Positions 14,282 through 22,312 of a stretch of 23,213 nucleotides of DNA are shown piece by piece. Source of the stretch: Gemmatimonadales bacterium UBA2975 (GTDB taxonomy: Bacteria; Gemmatimonadota; Gemmatimonadetes; Longimicrobiales; Gaopeijiaceae); assembly GCA_002348265.1 (NCBI GenBank), contig DEAT01000059.1, positions 1 to 23,213 on the forward strand, given 5' to 3'. Under the pieces are notes generated by a model. That model saw only the letters and a program-made list of their open reading frames with translations. It was not told the origin of the DNA and did not search any database. Position 1 is the stretch's first letter; each line of letters opens with the position of its first letter. The position numbers and the translations under genes were made by a program.

Positions 14282-14934
14282 AAATCGCTCCTTCAATTCT
14301 GTCTGCTGATTTCGCTCGACTTTCCGATGAAATCGAGGTTATCGAAGAAGGCGGTGCTGAGTGGGTGCATGTCGACGTAATGGATGGGCACTTCGTCCCA
14401 AATATTACGATTGGCCCGTTGATTGTGGATGCTGCCCGTCGGTCGACAAACTTGCCCTTGGACGTGCACCTCATGATCGAGAATCCGGATCATTATCTAG
14501 AAGCGTTTGTGCAGGCCGGGGCCGATATAGTTACAGTGCACCAAGAGGCGTGTACGCACTTGCACCGGACCATCCAGAAGATTCATGAGCTCGGCGCCAA
14601 GGCAGGGGTCGCGCTTAACCCAGGTACTTCTCTGGAGACGATTCGAGATGTTTTGCCCTATCTGGATCTCCTGCTGGTAATGTCAGTCAATCCTGGGTTT
14701 GGCGGTCAGTCCTATATTGAGGAAAGTACGGCTAAGCTGGGTCGTGCTCGAGCCATGCTTGACGAGGTGGGATCGGATGCTGAACTGGAGGTCGACGGCG
14801 GTGTGGGGGTCTCGAACGTCGAGGAAATAGTGAGTGCTGGGGCCTCAGTTGTTGTCGCCGGTTCGGCTGTCTATGGTCACCCAGATGGAGCTGCAGCCGG
14901 TGTGCGCGCGATTCGATCCGCCTCAGGCGCGTAG
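14278..14934 (+). CDS. rpe: Ribulose-phosphate 3-epimerase
   Basis: Rpe converts ribulose 5-phosphate to xylulose 5-phosphate. The TIM-barrel family pattern is intact: MKIAPSILSADFARL at the N-terminus, WVHVDVMDGHFVPN (29-42) supplying metal ligands His31 and Asp33, LDVHLMIENP (61-70) with His64, MSVNPGFGGQ (135-144) for phosphate binding, and EVDGGV (171-176) with the other catalytic Asp173. Its 218 residues match the family. The ATG lies inside the rpiA stop region, so the pair is probably translationally coupled. No terminator was recognised in the 226 bases that follow. Confidence 0.97.
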   Translation: MKIAPSILSADFARLSDEIEVIEEGGAEWVHVDVMDGHFVPNITIGPLIVDAARRSTNLPLDVHLMIENPDHYLEAFVQAGADIVTVHQEACTHLHRTIQKIHELGAKAGVALNPGTSLETIRDVLPYLDLLLVMSVNPGFGGQSYIEESTAKLGRARAMLDEVGSDAELEVDGGVGVSNVEEIVSAGASVVVAGSAVYGHPDGAAAGVRAIRSASGA

Positions 14935-15160
14935 AGAAACCCAACTGGACACTTGATTTAAGGTAGACCTCTCACGTTCAGTGTGTGACGCAGCATTCTA
15001 GGCGGGCACGTTACTTACTAAAGGGGTCAGGTCCGGTACGTGCAGGAGATTACCCTGCGGTCGGGCTTGATCTCAAAATGTAGACGTAAAACGGGCACAC
15101 ATCGTTCTCTAGGGTTTAATGGTGTGGACTGTTTTGCTCGCACTCACTCGGTGTTGTGAA

Positions 15161-16540
15161 ATGAAGTTTACGTACCAAGAGGAAATCCCGGATATCGGGC
15201 CTGAGGAAGTTTTCGATTGGCACGAAAGACCGGGAGCACTCGAGCGCCTGACTCCCCCTTGGGGTAATGTGGAGGTGCTGTCTCGATCCGGTGGCATACG
15301 GGATGGCGGCAAGATAAGTCTTCGGATCAAACAGGGACCGACTTCCTTCAGATGGGATCTGATGCATCGGGACTACGTTCACGGTCGGCAGTTCCGAGAC
15401 GAGCAGATATCTGGCCCGATGAAGCAGTGGTCACACACACATTCGTTTTTGCCGTCGGGCTCTAGCGGAACCAGAGCTCACGACGAAATCGAGATGGAGC
15501 CTCCTCTGGGCTTTGCAGGCAAGGCGCTGGGGCCGGTGTTTGTAAAAAATGAGCTCGACCGCCTGTTCGGCTTCCGGTATCGCAGACTCTCAAACGATTT
15601 GGCAAGACATCGAGCCTACTCAGATAAAAAGAGATTGACCGTGGCGATCACTGGTGCTTCGGGTCTCGTCGGCTCGAGCTTACGACACTTCCTCACGACG
15701 GGAGGTCACAAAGTCATTTCTCTTGTGCGCGAGTCCAGCGAGGTCAGGGAAGGATGTGTCTTTTGGGATCCGTCGACGGGCGTGATAGACGAAAAAGGGC
15801 TTAAAGAGGTTGATGCTGTGGTGCATCTCGCTGGTGCGCCAATCGCAGCAGGACGATGGACAGAGGCAAGGAAGCGCTCGATTAAGCAGAGTCGTATCAG
15901 GGGAACAGATCTGATCGCTCGGACTCTAGCTACGATGGAGAACGGCCCTCGCACCCTTATATCCTCGTCAGCCGTGGGCTTCTATGGAAATCGCGGGTCT
16001 GACATACTGAATGAGACGATGCCGGTTGGAGGGGGGTTCTTGGCAGACGTCTGCGAAGATTGGGAGAATGCTACAGTACCTGCGGAGCGGGCTGGTATCC
16101 GGGTGGTAAAGCTCCGGACTGGCATAGTTCTCTCTCCTCAGGGTGGTGCGCTCGGCCAGATGCTTCTTCCGTTTAAGATGGGTGCAGGTGGGCGGTTGGG
16201 CTCGGGCAAGCAGTACATGAGCTGGATTGATCTCGATGACCTGATCGGGATGATCTATCACGCTTTGTATGAGGGCTCACTCCGCGGTGTAGTGAACGCG
16301 ACGGCGCCAACGCCGGTTCCAAATGCGGCATTTACCTCCGCCTTGGGCCGAGTCTTGGGGAGGCCGACAGTCCTTCCTGTTCCTAGCATCGCGGTAAAGG
16401 CGGTTTTCGGCGAGCTCGGAAAGGAAGCGTTGCTCTGGGGACAGCGTGCCATTCCCCAAAAAGCTCTGAGTAGTGGTTTTAAGTTCTTCAGCGAAGGACT
16501 CGAGGACTCTCTGCGTTTCCAGCTTGGGCGGATGGACTAG
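15161..16540 (+). CDS. SRPBCC-domain / NAD-dependent epimerase (TIGR01777, YfcH-like) fusion
   Basis: The N-terminal part (about 1-150) is an SRPBCC lipid/ligand-binding domain, with FDWHERPGALERLTPPW and the late signature GFRYRRLSNDLARH. It is fused to a Rossmann-fold epimerase (about 158-459) with VAITGASGLVGSSLRHFL binding the nucleotide, HLAGAPIAAGRW, SSSAVGFYGNRG, and a C-terminal SGFKFFSEGLEDSLR. This architecture is widespread in bacteria (YfcH/SULA family) but its substrate is unknown. I start at the ATG at 15161 because known fusions begin near MKFTYQEEIP; the ATG at 15119 would add 14 residues and has AGGG a few bases before it, so it cannot be excluded. It is convergent with trmH. 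Confidence 0.88.
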   Translation: MKFTYQEEIPDIGPEEVFDWHERPGALERLTPPWGNVEVLSRSGGIRDGGKISLRIKQGPTSFRWDLMHRDYVHGRQFRDEQISGPMKQWSHTHSFLPSGSSGTRAHDEIEMEPPLGFAGKALGPVFVKNELDRLFGFRYRRLSNDLARHRAYSDKKRLTVAITGASGLVGSSLRHFLTTGGHKVISLVRESSEVREGCVFWDPSTGVIDEKGLKEVDAVVHLAGAPIAAGRWTEARKRSIKQSRIRGTDLIARTLATMENGPRTLISSSAVGFYGNRGSDILNETMPVGGGFLADVCEDWENATVPAERAGIRVVKLRTGIVLSPQGGALGQMLLPFKMGAGGRLGSGKQYMSWIDLDDLIGMIYHALYEGSLRGVVNATAPTPVPNAAFTSALGRVLGRPTVLPVPSIAVKAVFGELGKEALLWGQRAIPQKALSSGFKFFSEGLEDSLRFQLGRMD

Positions 16541-16577
16541 CTGTATAGCTCGGGGCACACAGCGGTAGCGATTCGAC

Positions 16578-17231
16578 TCACCAGTCAGGGATGATTTCTC
16601 CGTTCTCTGAAAGGGCGGGGTAGGCACGGCCTTCACTTTTGCGACTGCTTGCAATTGAGGGGTAAGCCCATTCAAAAAGACGACGTTCGAACTCTTGGGG
16701 TTCAAGCCGGGACGAGTCGTAAAGGCCGGCCTTGGACCGTTGACGAACTGCCTCGAAAAGAATCAAGGCAGTGGCGACGGAGACGTTCAGAGAGTGAACC
16801 ATGCCGAGCATTGGGACCATGATGTGCTGGTCCGCGTGGGAAAGACCTTCCTCTGACACGCCATGAAGTTCGGCTCCCATCAGGATGGCGGTTGGTTTTG
16901 TGTAGTCGACGTCTCGAAAGTCAACGGAGTTGGTTGACGGATGAGCGGCTACGACGCAGAGCCCCTGTTCTTTGACTTCAGCTATCGCATTGGCCACGCC
17001 AGAATGGCGATTGATCCCTACCCATTTTTTGGTTCCTGCCGAGGTTCCGTGGTGAAGGTCTAGCCCGTCTGCTGGCGGCACCACATGAACCTCGAGTACG
17101 CCTGCTGCGTCGCAATTCCTCAGGATTGCCGAGAAATTATGAGACTTGTTAACCTGATCCATTAGGACCGTCAGGTCAGGCTGGCGGCGTGAGAGAGCAC
17201 TTTTGAGCCGGGCGAATCGTTTGGGATTCAT
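16578..17231 (-). CDS. trmH: tRNA (guanosine(18)-2'-O)-methyltransferase TrmH
   Basis: TrmH is a SPOUT-class enzyme that methylates the ribose of G18 in the D-loop of tRNAs. The protein aligns with E. coli TrmH almost end to end: MNPKRFARLKSALSRRQPDL, VNKSHNFSAILRNCDAAGV (27-45) with the conserved arginine, VDFRDVDYTKPTAILMG, and the knot motif MVPMLGMVHSLNVSVATALI, ending in GEIIPDW. This resemblance to the proteobacterial long-type TrmH is closer than expected for its neighbours. The ATG at 17231 lies where the family starts. It is convergent with the epimerase gene, 37 bases away. Confidence 0.93.
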   Translation of the reverse strand: MNPKRFARLKSALSRRQPDLTVLMDQVNKSHNFSAILRNCDAAGVLEVHVVPPADGLDLHHGTSAGTKKWVGINRHSGVANAIAEVKEQGLCVVAAHPSTNSVDFRDVDYTKPTAILMGAELHGVSEEGLSHADQHIMVPMLGMVHSLNVSVATALILFEAVRQRSKAGLYDSSRLEPQEFERRLFEWAYPSIASSRKSEGRAYPALSENGEIIPDW

Positions 17232-17375
17232 GGAGACAAGGTACCTCTAGTGACATGACCCGGACGAGTCCCCAAGCCTGGGAAAAGCACTTGGCTTCTT
17301 CATCCCACTAAATAGGGTTACCTGACCACCCTCGGCGCTCAATTTGTGAGGTGCCCCCGGAAGGCACGAGCCATT

Positions 17376-18128
17376 TCATTCAGCGTTCAGCATCGCCACG
17401 AGCCCTCTTGTCGCCTCCAGTAGACTTTTTGATTCCAACGCGGTCAGGTTAAGCCACATATATCTGTGGCTTAAGACTTGTTCGAAATTTTGATCGGAGA
17501 GTAAGCCTTCAACGTTTACACCGAAACGTGATTTCCCTGGCGCTCTAAATGGACCTGTCTCAGAGAAATTCCCGCGCTCAAAGCTCTCTGTCGTCTGATT
17601 TCGTAGGGGCGCCCAACGGCTCACCGAACTCACGAATTCATTTCGGAATCCCTCGATTATCCACTCGTGATTTTCAAGAACGTCTGTAACCAGTACAGGC
17701 CACCTTGATAAAGCGCGTCTGAGTTCGGGCTCTTGGATGATTGAGAGTTGGTCAGTAGTTACAACTGATTGAACTACACTCGATGGCATATCGAGGGTGT
17801 ACGTGGTGGTAGCTGTGACGAGCAGCGAGACAAGAGAATCCTCAGCTATCACCTCCGGGTGAGGTCCTTGGAGGTGCAGTATCTGCTGGATAGCCCCTCC
17901 CGCTTTTTCGAGGTACCCAATGTTTTCTTGGATCCTGTCCGCCGCATCCATCAACTCAACCGCTAGCTCGCTCTTTAGCGTAGCCTCAACACGTCGTTCT
18001 TGGAGCGTTCCCCACGATGCGTCTAGACCAAAGGCCGCCAAGATACTCAACATGATCACCGTACCGTCCCATAGCCGAGATCGGATTGAGTCGTTTGGAC
18101 TATCTATCGCGTGTTCTGCTTTCGGCAT
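17376..18128 (-). CDS. Hypothetical protein with one transmembrane segment (DUF6090-like layout)
   Basis: I do not recognise a named family with certainty. The start at 18128 is supported by AGGAGA seven bases upstream; the frame stays open for 67 more codons, but that stretch is Cys/Arg/Ser-rich and unlike protein. The 250-residue product has a short charged N-terminus, one transmembrane helix at about 22-40 (WDGTVIMLSILAAFGLDASW), then LQERRVEATLKSELAVELMD and a long helical region predicted to be outside the membrane. A helix followed by an ERR...LK.EL run resembles the DUF6090 type of small membrane proteins, of unknown function; the link is tentative. It is divergent from a lipoprotein gene and 144 bases upstream of trmH. 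Confidence 0.65.
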   Translation of the reverse strand: MPKAEHAIDSPNDSIRSRLWDGTVIMLSILAAFGLDASWGTLQERRVEATLKSELAVELMDAADRIQENIGYLEKAGGAIQQILHLQGPHPEVIAEDSLVSLLVTATTTYTLDMPSSVVQSVVTTDQLSIIQEPELRRALSRWPVLVTDVLENHEWIIEGFRNEFVSSVSRWAPLRNQTTESFERGNFSETGPFRAPGKSRFGVNVEGLLSDQNFEQVLSHRYMWLNLTALESKSLLEATRGLVAMLNAE

Positions 18129-18271
18129 AGCTAGTCTCCTATTAAAGGACCGAGTAGCGTTCGAACCTGATGAGCAGTCTAGTCGTTCTTCGTCCCTTCT
18201 GCGATTAAACCATGGATCTCGACTTAAATAGAGAACGCATAAAGTGTTGCACCAGGACAATTTGCGTGTCT

Positions 18272-18299
18272 TTGATTTAGCTATAGACGCGAGTAAATT
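18272..18299 (+). promoter_or_regulatory. Possible promoter of the YwqK-like lipoprotein gene
   Basis: TTGATT (18272-18277) and TAAATT (18294-18299), each four of six, are 16 bases apart, about 55 bases before the ATG at 18354. It lies in the 225-bp gap between two divergent genes. Confidence 0.4.
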
Positions 18300-18353
18300 G
18301 CCGGTGCATACTGCCACCCCAGTGGACAACCTTCATTCGCAGAGATCCAAGAT

Positions 18354-18959
18354 ATGAGACGTTCGAACTTCACCTGTCGGGCCTGCCTCATCCTTGGAGT
18401 CTTTGTTCTATTCGGTTGCTCTGAACCGATGCCTAGAGACCTAGGCTCTCTCGTCCAGGAAGGTGAGGGGGCGTTATTTCTAGACCCTGAAACTAATTCT
18501 CCTCACTCAGGTCCGGTCTTTAGGGTCGCCGATGAAGACTCAACAAAGGTTGTCTTTCGGGCGGTATTGAAGGACGGAGAGTTCCATGGTCCGTTCACCG
18601 ACTATGATCCAGAATCCTTTAGGGATAGGCCCTCTCTCGGCGTCTACCAAGAGGGCGAGTACAGTAACGGACTCAAAGAGGGACCATATGCGTACTTCTA
18701 TTCTTCCGGTGTCATCCTAGGACAAGCCTCGTATAAGTCTGGTCTGAGAGACGGCTCATACAAGAGTTGGTACGAGAACGGTGAAACGCGCAGTGAATGG
18801 GCCTATTCAAACGGAGAGCGTAATGGACCCTACGTGTTCTACCATGAAGATGGCCGGCTGTGGCAGAAAGGCGTGATGTCTGGTGGTGAGCGCTGTGGCG
18901 AATGGCTTGAGGATGATGCGACACTGACCTACGACCCATGTCCTTCCGGCGGAGACTAG
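18354..18959 (+). CDS. Lipoprotein with YwqK/MORN-type repeats
   Basis: The N-terminus has a signal peptide ending in the lipobox LFGC (Cys22); Ser at +2 favours the outer membrane. Residues about 75-190 form tandem repeats of roughly 22 residues of the MORN_2/YwqK kind: GEYSNGLKEGPYAYFYSSG, ASYKSGLRDGSYKSWYENG, WAYSNGERNGPYVFYHEDG and a degenerate GVMSGGERCGEWLE. Each pairs a G-x-x-x-G-x-Y turn with a strand. Such repeats occur in toxin-antitoxin-associated and surface proteins of unknown function. Length is 201 residues. No partner toxin gene is evident. Its first codons are similar in DNA sequence to those of the secreted hydrolase gene at 20043. Function is unknown. Confidence 0.75.
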   Translation: MRRSNFTCRACLILGVFVLFGCSEPMPRDLGSLVQEGEGALFLDPETNSPHSGPVFRVADEDSTKVVFRAVLKDGEFHGPFTDYDPESFRDRPSLGVYQEGEYSNGLKEGPYAYFYSSGVILGQASYKSGLRDGSYKSWYENGETRSEWAYSNGERNGPYVFYHEDGRLWQKGVMSGGERCGEWLEDDATLTYDPCPSGGD

Positions 18960-18984
18960 TCCCTTTTGAGGACCAAGATAACTG

Positions 18985-20043
18985 TCAGCTGGCCTCGATC
19001 CGTCGATACATCTGCGCCACCTCAAGTGCCATGACTGCGGGAGGTCTCATGGAGAACCCAGCAGATGTGCCCCAAGACGAGAGGTCGATCTCAGCGACAG
19101 CTTCGTCCACGGTGAGTCCTGCTAGGTAGGCTTCAGATACCTGGGTCCAATAATCGGCTAAGTAATTTTGTGTGACTTGGATTTGTGCTTTGTCGGTTAC
19201 GATTGGTCCATGACCTGGTACGAACATGTCCACGTCTAAGCTTTTTAGACGCTCCAACGTCTCCGGGTATTCATCGGCGAAACCGTCTCCCAAAAAGGGA
19301 GCGCCAGCGAAGAAAAGATCACCTGTGAATACCAGCCTTTCAGAGGGCAGGTGCACCACCACGTCACCACCCGTGTGGCCTCGTCCGAGATGTACAAGTC
19401 TGATTTCGCGTTCGCCTCGGAAGATCGACATGCGGTCATTGAGAGTGACACTCGGTGGTGTGGGCTCGACCTCAGCAAGAGCGACAATATGTCTACGCAT
19501 CATTGCCGCTTGAGCAGTGATTCCATTGCGTTCGTCATCCGCTGCGTCTCCTAACCATGATTCGAGTGCCGCGAGTCGTCCCGCCATCACCTCAGGTGCG
19601 CCTAACGTGAGATAGGACGACTCGGCTAAGGCATCTCCTGTCATCTTTTCCCGGGTGTAGTCGTGCCCCACGATGTCGAGATGGTCGTGTTCAGCGAAGG
19701 CCTGGTTGCCGTGTGCATGGTCGAAGTGGAAATGAGTGTTTACGAGGTAACGGATCGGAAGATCGGTAACGGTTCTAACAGCTGCGATCAGGCTACGCCC
19801 TGACTCAGCAGTTACATGAGAGTCAACAACAATGACATCCTCATCGTTCACGATGACCATTGCGTTGCTCATTAACAGCATCTCGCCCGTTCCCTCGGAG
19901 CTCGCGAAGTACACGCCCGAAGCAATTTCCTCCAGGCTGTGCGCAGTTTCCATTTCCTGCTCAGGCACATCACACGATGCCGATGAGATAACTAAGCAAA
20001 GAGTAAAGAGATGGGCCCAGCACGTGAAATTCGAAAGTTTCAT
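18985..20043 (-). CDS. Secreted metallo-beta-lactamase-fold hydrolase
   Basis: The frame is open from 20301, but the ATG at 20043 is chosen because GAGGCG precedes it and it begins a signal peptide (MKLSNFTCWAHLFTLCLVIS) ending near Cys24, a possible but weak lipobox (SASC). The 352-residue product has the metallo-beta-lactamase metal site: H104-F-H106-F-D108-H109 (THFHFDH), His223 in GRGHTGGD, Asp242 in FTGDLFF and His278 in PGHGP. This resembles subclass B-like quinoprotein-relay or glyoxalase-type hydrolases; the substrate is unknown and antibiotic resistance should not be assumed. It is divergent from the M20 peptidase gene, 148 bases apart, so the two may share a regulatory region. Confidence 0.88.
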   Translation of the reverse strand: MKLSNFTCWAHLFTLCLVISSASCDVPEQEMETAHSLEEIASGVYFASSEGTGEMLLMSNAMVIVNDEDVIVVDSHVTAESGRSLIAAVRTVTDLPIRYLVNTHFHFDHAHGNQAFAEHDHLDIVGHDYTREKMTGDALAESSYLTLGAPEVMAGRLAALESWLGDAADDERNGITAQAAMMRRHIVALAEVEPTPPSVTLNDRMSIFRGEREIRLVHLGRGHTGGDVVVHLPSERLVFTGDLFFAGAPFLGDGFADEYPETLERLKSLDVDMFVPGHGPIVTDKAQIQVTQNYLADYWTQVSEAYLAGLTVDEAVAEIDLSSWGTSAGFSMRPPAVMALEVAQMYRRIEAS

Positions 20044-20124
20044 GTCTCGCCTCTTTGTTGGGCTATTAGGTGGAGAGTAACATGCCTTAGGATGGCAGGT
20101 TTTGCACGGATAGTTAGGGGTGTT

Positions 20125-20139
20125 CAGCTTTGACAGCCT
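20125..20139 (+). repeat. 15-bp repeat CAGCTTTGACAGCCT, copy 1, with -35-like TTGACA
   Basis: The same 15 bases recur exactly at 23190-23204. The repeat contains the consensus TTGACA (20130-20135) and sits about 60 bases before the M20 peptidase start. The best -10 candidates downstream (TCAATT at 20153-20158 or the AT-rich AATTAATT nearby) are weak. It is either a promoter element or chance similarity. Confidence 0.35.
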
Positions 20140-20191
20140 CGCTGGCCGTAAGTCAATTAATTGTAGCCAACAAGCCTGAAGGAGATCTGAG

Positions 20192-21481
20192 ATGAAGAAC
20201 GCACTACTGTCGCTCATGTTGATCGCGCTTGGGCCTGTCGTTGTAGAGGGGCAGCAAGTAAGCCCCGAGTATATAGAGGAAATCCAGAACCTTATGCTCA
20301 CCGAGGCGGTTGTAGAGGCCTTGGAAGTGGCTGAGCAAGATACTGACTGGGCAGTAGCTCAACTCATAGAACTTACGGAGATCCCAGCTCCACCGTTCAT
20401 GGAAGAGGCCCGTGGAATTCGCTTTGCTGAGCTACTGCTAGAGTTTGGTGCTGACTCAGTGTGGACCGACGAAGAAGGAAACGTCATCGGCCTTCGGCGT
20501 GGCCGGGTTGGAGAACGAAGCATTGGCTTCGGAGGTCATCTCGACACAGTGTTTCCAGAGGGAACCGATGTATCTGTCAGGCAAGTGGGCGACACTCTGT
20601 TTGCCCCAGGAGTGAGTGACGACACGAGGGGTTTAGTTGTCTTACTCTCTGCTCTTCGTGCGCTTGAGGCAGCGAGCCTCGAGACGGACGATGACATCCT
20701 GTTTATTGGTGTCGTAGGGGAAGAAGGTTTGGGTGATCTGCGAGGAATGAAATACCTATACCGAGAAGGTGGTCTACGTCCTGATGTGTGGATTGAAGTT
20801 GACGGGGGTGGTCTAACGCGAATCGTTTCGATGGGTCTAGGATCGGTTCGTTATCGCGTCACGTTCTCTGGGCCGGGTGGTCATTCGTGGGGGGCTTTTG
20901 GAACAGCGAACCCAGCCCACGCTTTGAGTAGGGCTGTTCGCTACTTCCAGGATGTAGCTGATTCTCTGACGCGGACGGGTCCTCGCACTAGTTACAACGT
21001 CGGGCGGATGGGTGGAGGTACCTCAGTAAACTCGGTTCCGTTTGAGGCGTGGATGGAAGTGGATATGCGTTCAGAAAGTCCAGAGAGCCTGAGTGAGATC
21101 GAGCTCGCTTTTCTAGAGGCGATGGATCGAGGTGTCGAGGAAGAGAACCAACTCCTGCGAATGGGAGAGCGGCTAAAAGTCACGAAAGACAAAATTGGGG
21201 ATAGACCGTCCGGTGAGCTTGATCCTTCAACTCCTGTCATTCAGCGTGCCTTGGCGGCCACTAGTCAGTTCGCTCCCTGGGGCACACTGGCTCGTTCATC
21301 GACGGACTCAAATATTCCCATTGCACTCGGTGTCCCCGCCGTCACCATCGGGCGCGGAGGCATAGGTGGTAACGGACACGCACCAGCAGAATTTTGGGTA
21401 AACAGGGACGCGCATCTCGCCGTCCAGCGTGCTCTAGTGCTGCTGGTCGCAGAAGCGAAGTTGGCTCGAGTGATCTCCTGA
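20192..21481 (+). CDS. Secreted M20-family metallopeptidase
   Basis: This 429-residue M20 (carboxypeptidase G2/peptidase T/ArgE-like) enzyme has a signal peptide (ALLSLMLIALGPVVVEG, residues 4-20). The two-zinc active site is visible: GGHLDTV (His116, Asp118), PGVSDDTRG (Asp143/144), VGEEGLG (Glu177/178), VDGGG (Asp204), SGPGGHSWG (His231) and GNGHAPAE near the C-terminus. The lid domain spans about 220-330. It probably hydrolyses peptides or N-acyl amino acids outside the cytoplasm. AAGGAG precedes the ATG by six to eight bases, a strong ribosome-binding site. It lies divergent from the lactamase-fold gene and just before the YbjQ operon. Confidence 0.93.
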   Translation: MKNALLSLMLIALGPVVVEGQQVSPEYIEEIQNLMLTEAVVEALEVAEQDTDWAVAQLIELTEIPAPPFMEEARGIRFAELLLEFGADSVWTDEEGNVIGLRRGRVGERSIGFGGHLDTVFPEGTDVSVRQVGDTLFAPGVSDDTRGLVVLLSALRALEAASLETDDDILFIGVVGEEGLGDLRGMKYLYREGGLRPDVWIEVDGGGLTRIVSMGLGSVRYRVTFSGPGGHSWGAFGTANPAHALSRAVRYFQDVADSLTRTGPRTSYNVGRMGGGTSVNSVPFEAWMEVDMRSESPESLSEIELAFLEAMDRGVEEENQLLRMGERLKVTKDKIGDRPSGELDPSTPVIQRALAATSQFAPWGTLARSSTDSNIPIALGVPAVTIGRGGIGGNGHAPAEFWVNRDAHLAVQRALVLLVAEAKLARVIS

Positions 21482-21525
21482 TCCTCTATATTTAGGCCTC
21501 TAACCGAGTAACTGAGGAGACTCTA

Positions 21526-21840
21526 ATGCTGTGCAGCAACACTGAAGAAATACCTGGTCAACAAATTGTCGAGTTCTATGGCGTGGTGACTGGAAGTACC
21601 GTTCGCTCCAAGCATATCGGCCGTGATATTTTAGCTGGCTTTAAGAACTTGGTCGGCGGTGAACTCAAGGGGTATACGGAACTTCTGCAGGAAGCGCGTA
21701 AAGAGGCACTAGACCGGATGATGGATCAGGCTCGCTCCGTAGGAGCAAACGCTGTTATCAACGTTCGGTTCGGTACGAGCAGCGTGGCCCAGGGAGCTGC
21801 CGAGCTCTTTGCATATGGGACAGCGGTGAGGGTCGAATAA
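21526..21840 (+). CDS. YbjQ/UPF0145-family protein
   Basis: The 104 residues match the whole YbjQ family (COG0393), with VVTGSTVRSKHIGRDILAGF, a central GGELKGYTELLQEARKEALDRM, and the closing strand NAVINVRFGTSS...YGTAVRV. Family members form oligomers and were once called heavy-metal-binding, but no conserved metal ligands are evident here. Function is unknown. GAGGAG precedes the ATG by about eight bases. One base separates its stop from a second gene with the same domain, and an M48 protease gene follows, so the three form an operon. Confidence 0.88.
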   Translation: MLCSNTEEIPGQQIVEFYGVVTGSTVRSKHIGRDILAGFKNLVGGELKGYTELLQEARKEALDRMMDQARSVGANAVINVRFGTSSVAQGAAELFAYGTAVRVE

Positions 21841-21841
21841 G

Positions 21842-22312
21842 ATGGATCTGCTAATCATGTTCAGCTCTCCGCTCTTTTTACTTCTTTTGGGCTTCTTCAT
21901 TGGAATTCGCCTGGAGTCGAATCACTATAAGAGCATTCGAGATCGAGAATTAGAGATGAGAGATCTAGTGGCCATTAACTTCTCGCGGCTTCCGCTCGAC
22001 ATCGAGGTTGAGAAAGCAGAGATGGTCACCGGTAGCGTCGTTGTGTCACTCGACTATTTCAAACGGTTTCTTGCTCAACTGCGAGCTGTTGTGGGTGGTC
22101 GGATCAAGTCTTACGAACCGTTGTTGGATCGTGCACGACGCGAGGCTGTTCTCCGGATGAAGGAGCAGGCACTGGCTAATGGGCACAATAGGGTCATCAA
22201 TATGAGACTAGAGACAAGCCGGCTTGCTAACTCCCGGGGAGGTGGCAAGAGGACCGCAGGTGTTGAAGTACTAGCTTACGGGACTGCATTGAGTGTGCGC
22301 GAAAAGTCTTGA
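21842..22312 (+). CDS. Membrane-anchored YbjQ-domain protein
   Basis: This 156-residue paralogue of the preceding protein has an N-terminal transmembrane helix (about 5-22, FSSPLFLLLLGFFIGI) and then a YbjQ domain: VTGSVVVSLDYFKRF, GGRIKSYEPLLDRARREAVLRMKEQA, RVINMRLETS and AYGTALSV, with a Gly/Lys-rich insertion (RGGGKRTAG) before the last strand. It therefore tethers a second YbjQ unit to the membrane, with the domain probably cytoplasmic. It starts one base after the previous stop and overlaps the M48 gene (TTGA). I infer that it may assemble with the soluble YbjQ protein or present it to the protease. Confidence 0.85.
   Translation: MDLLIMFSSPLFLLLLGFFIGIRLESNHYKSIRDRELEMRDLVAINFSRLPLDIEVEKAEMVTGSVVVSLDYFKRFLAQLRAVVGGRIKSYEPLLDRARREAVLRMKEQALANGHNRVINMRLETSRLANSRGGGKRTAGVEVLAYGTALSVREKS

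Noticed and set aside
14935..15160. Possible RNA gene in the 226-bp gap after rpe
   Set aside because: Only a five-pair GCAGG/CCTGC hairpin is visible, with no T-tract and no tRNA-like structure.
18129..18329. 67-codon N-terminal extension of the one-TM hypothetical protein
   Set aside because: The ATG at 18128 has AGGAGA at ideal spacing, while the extension is Cys/Arg/Ser-rich, lacks a ribosome-binding site and fills the divergent promoter gap.
20044..20301. 86-codon extension of the metallo-beta-lactamase-fold gene
   Set aside because: It would run into the divergent M20 gene and hide the signal peptide that begins at the ATG at 20043.
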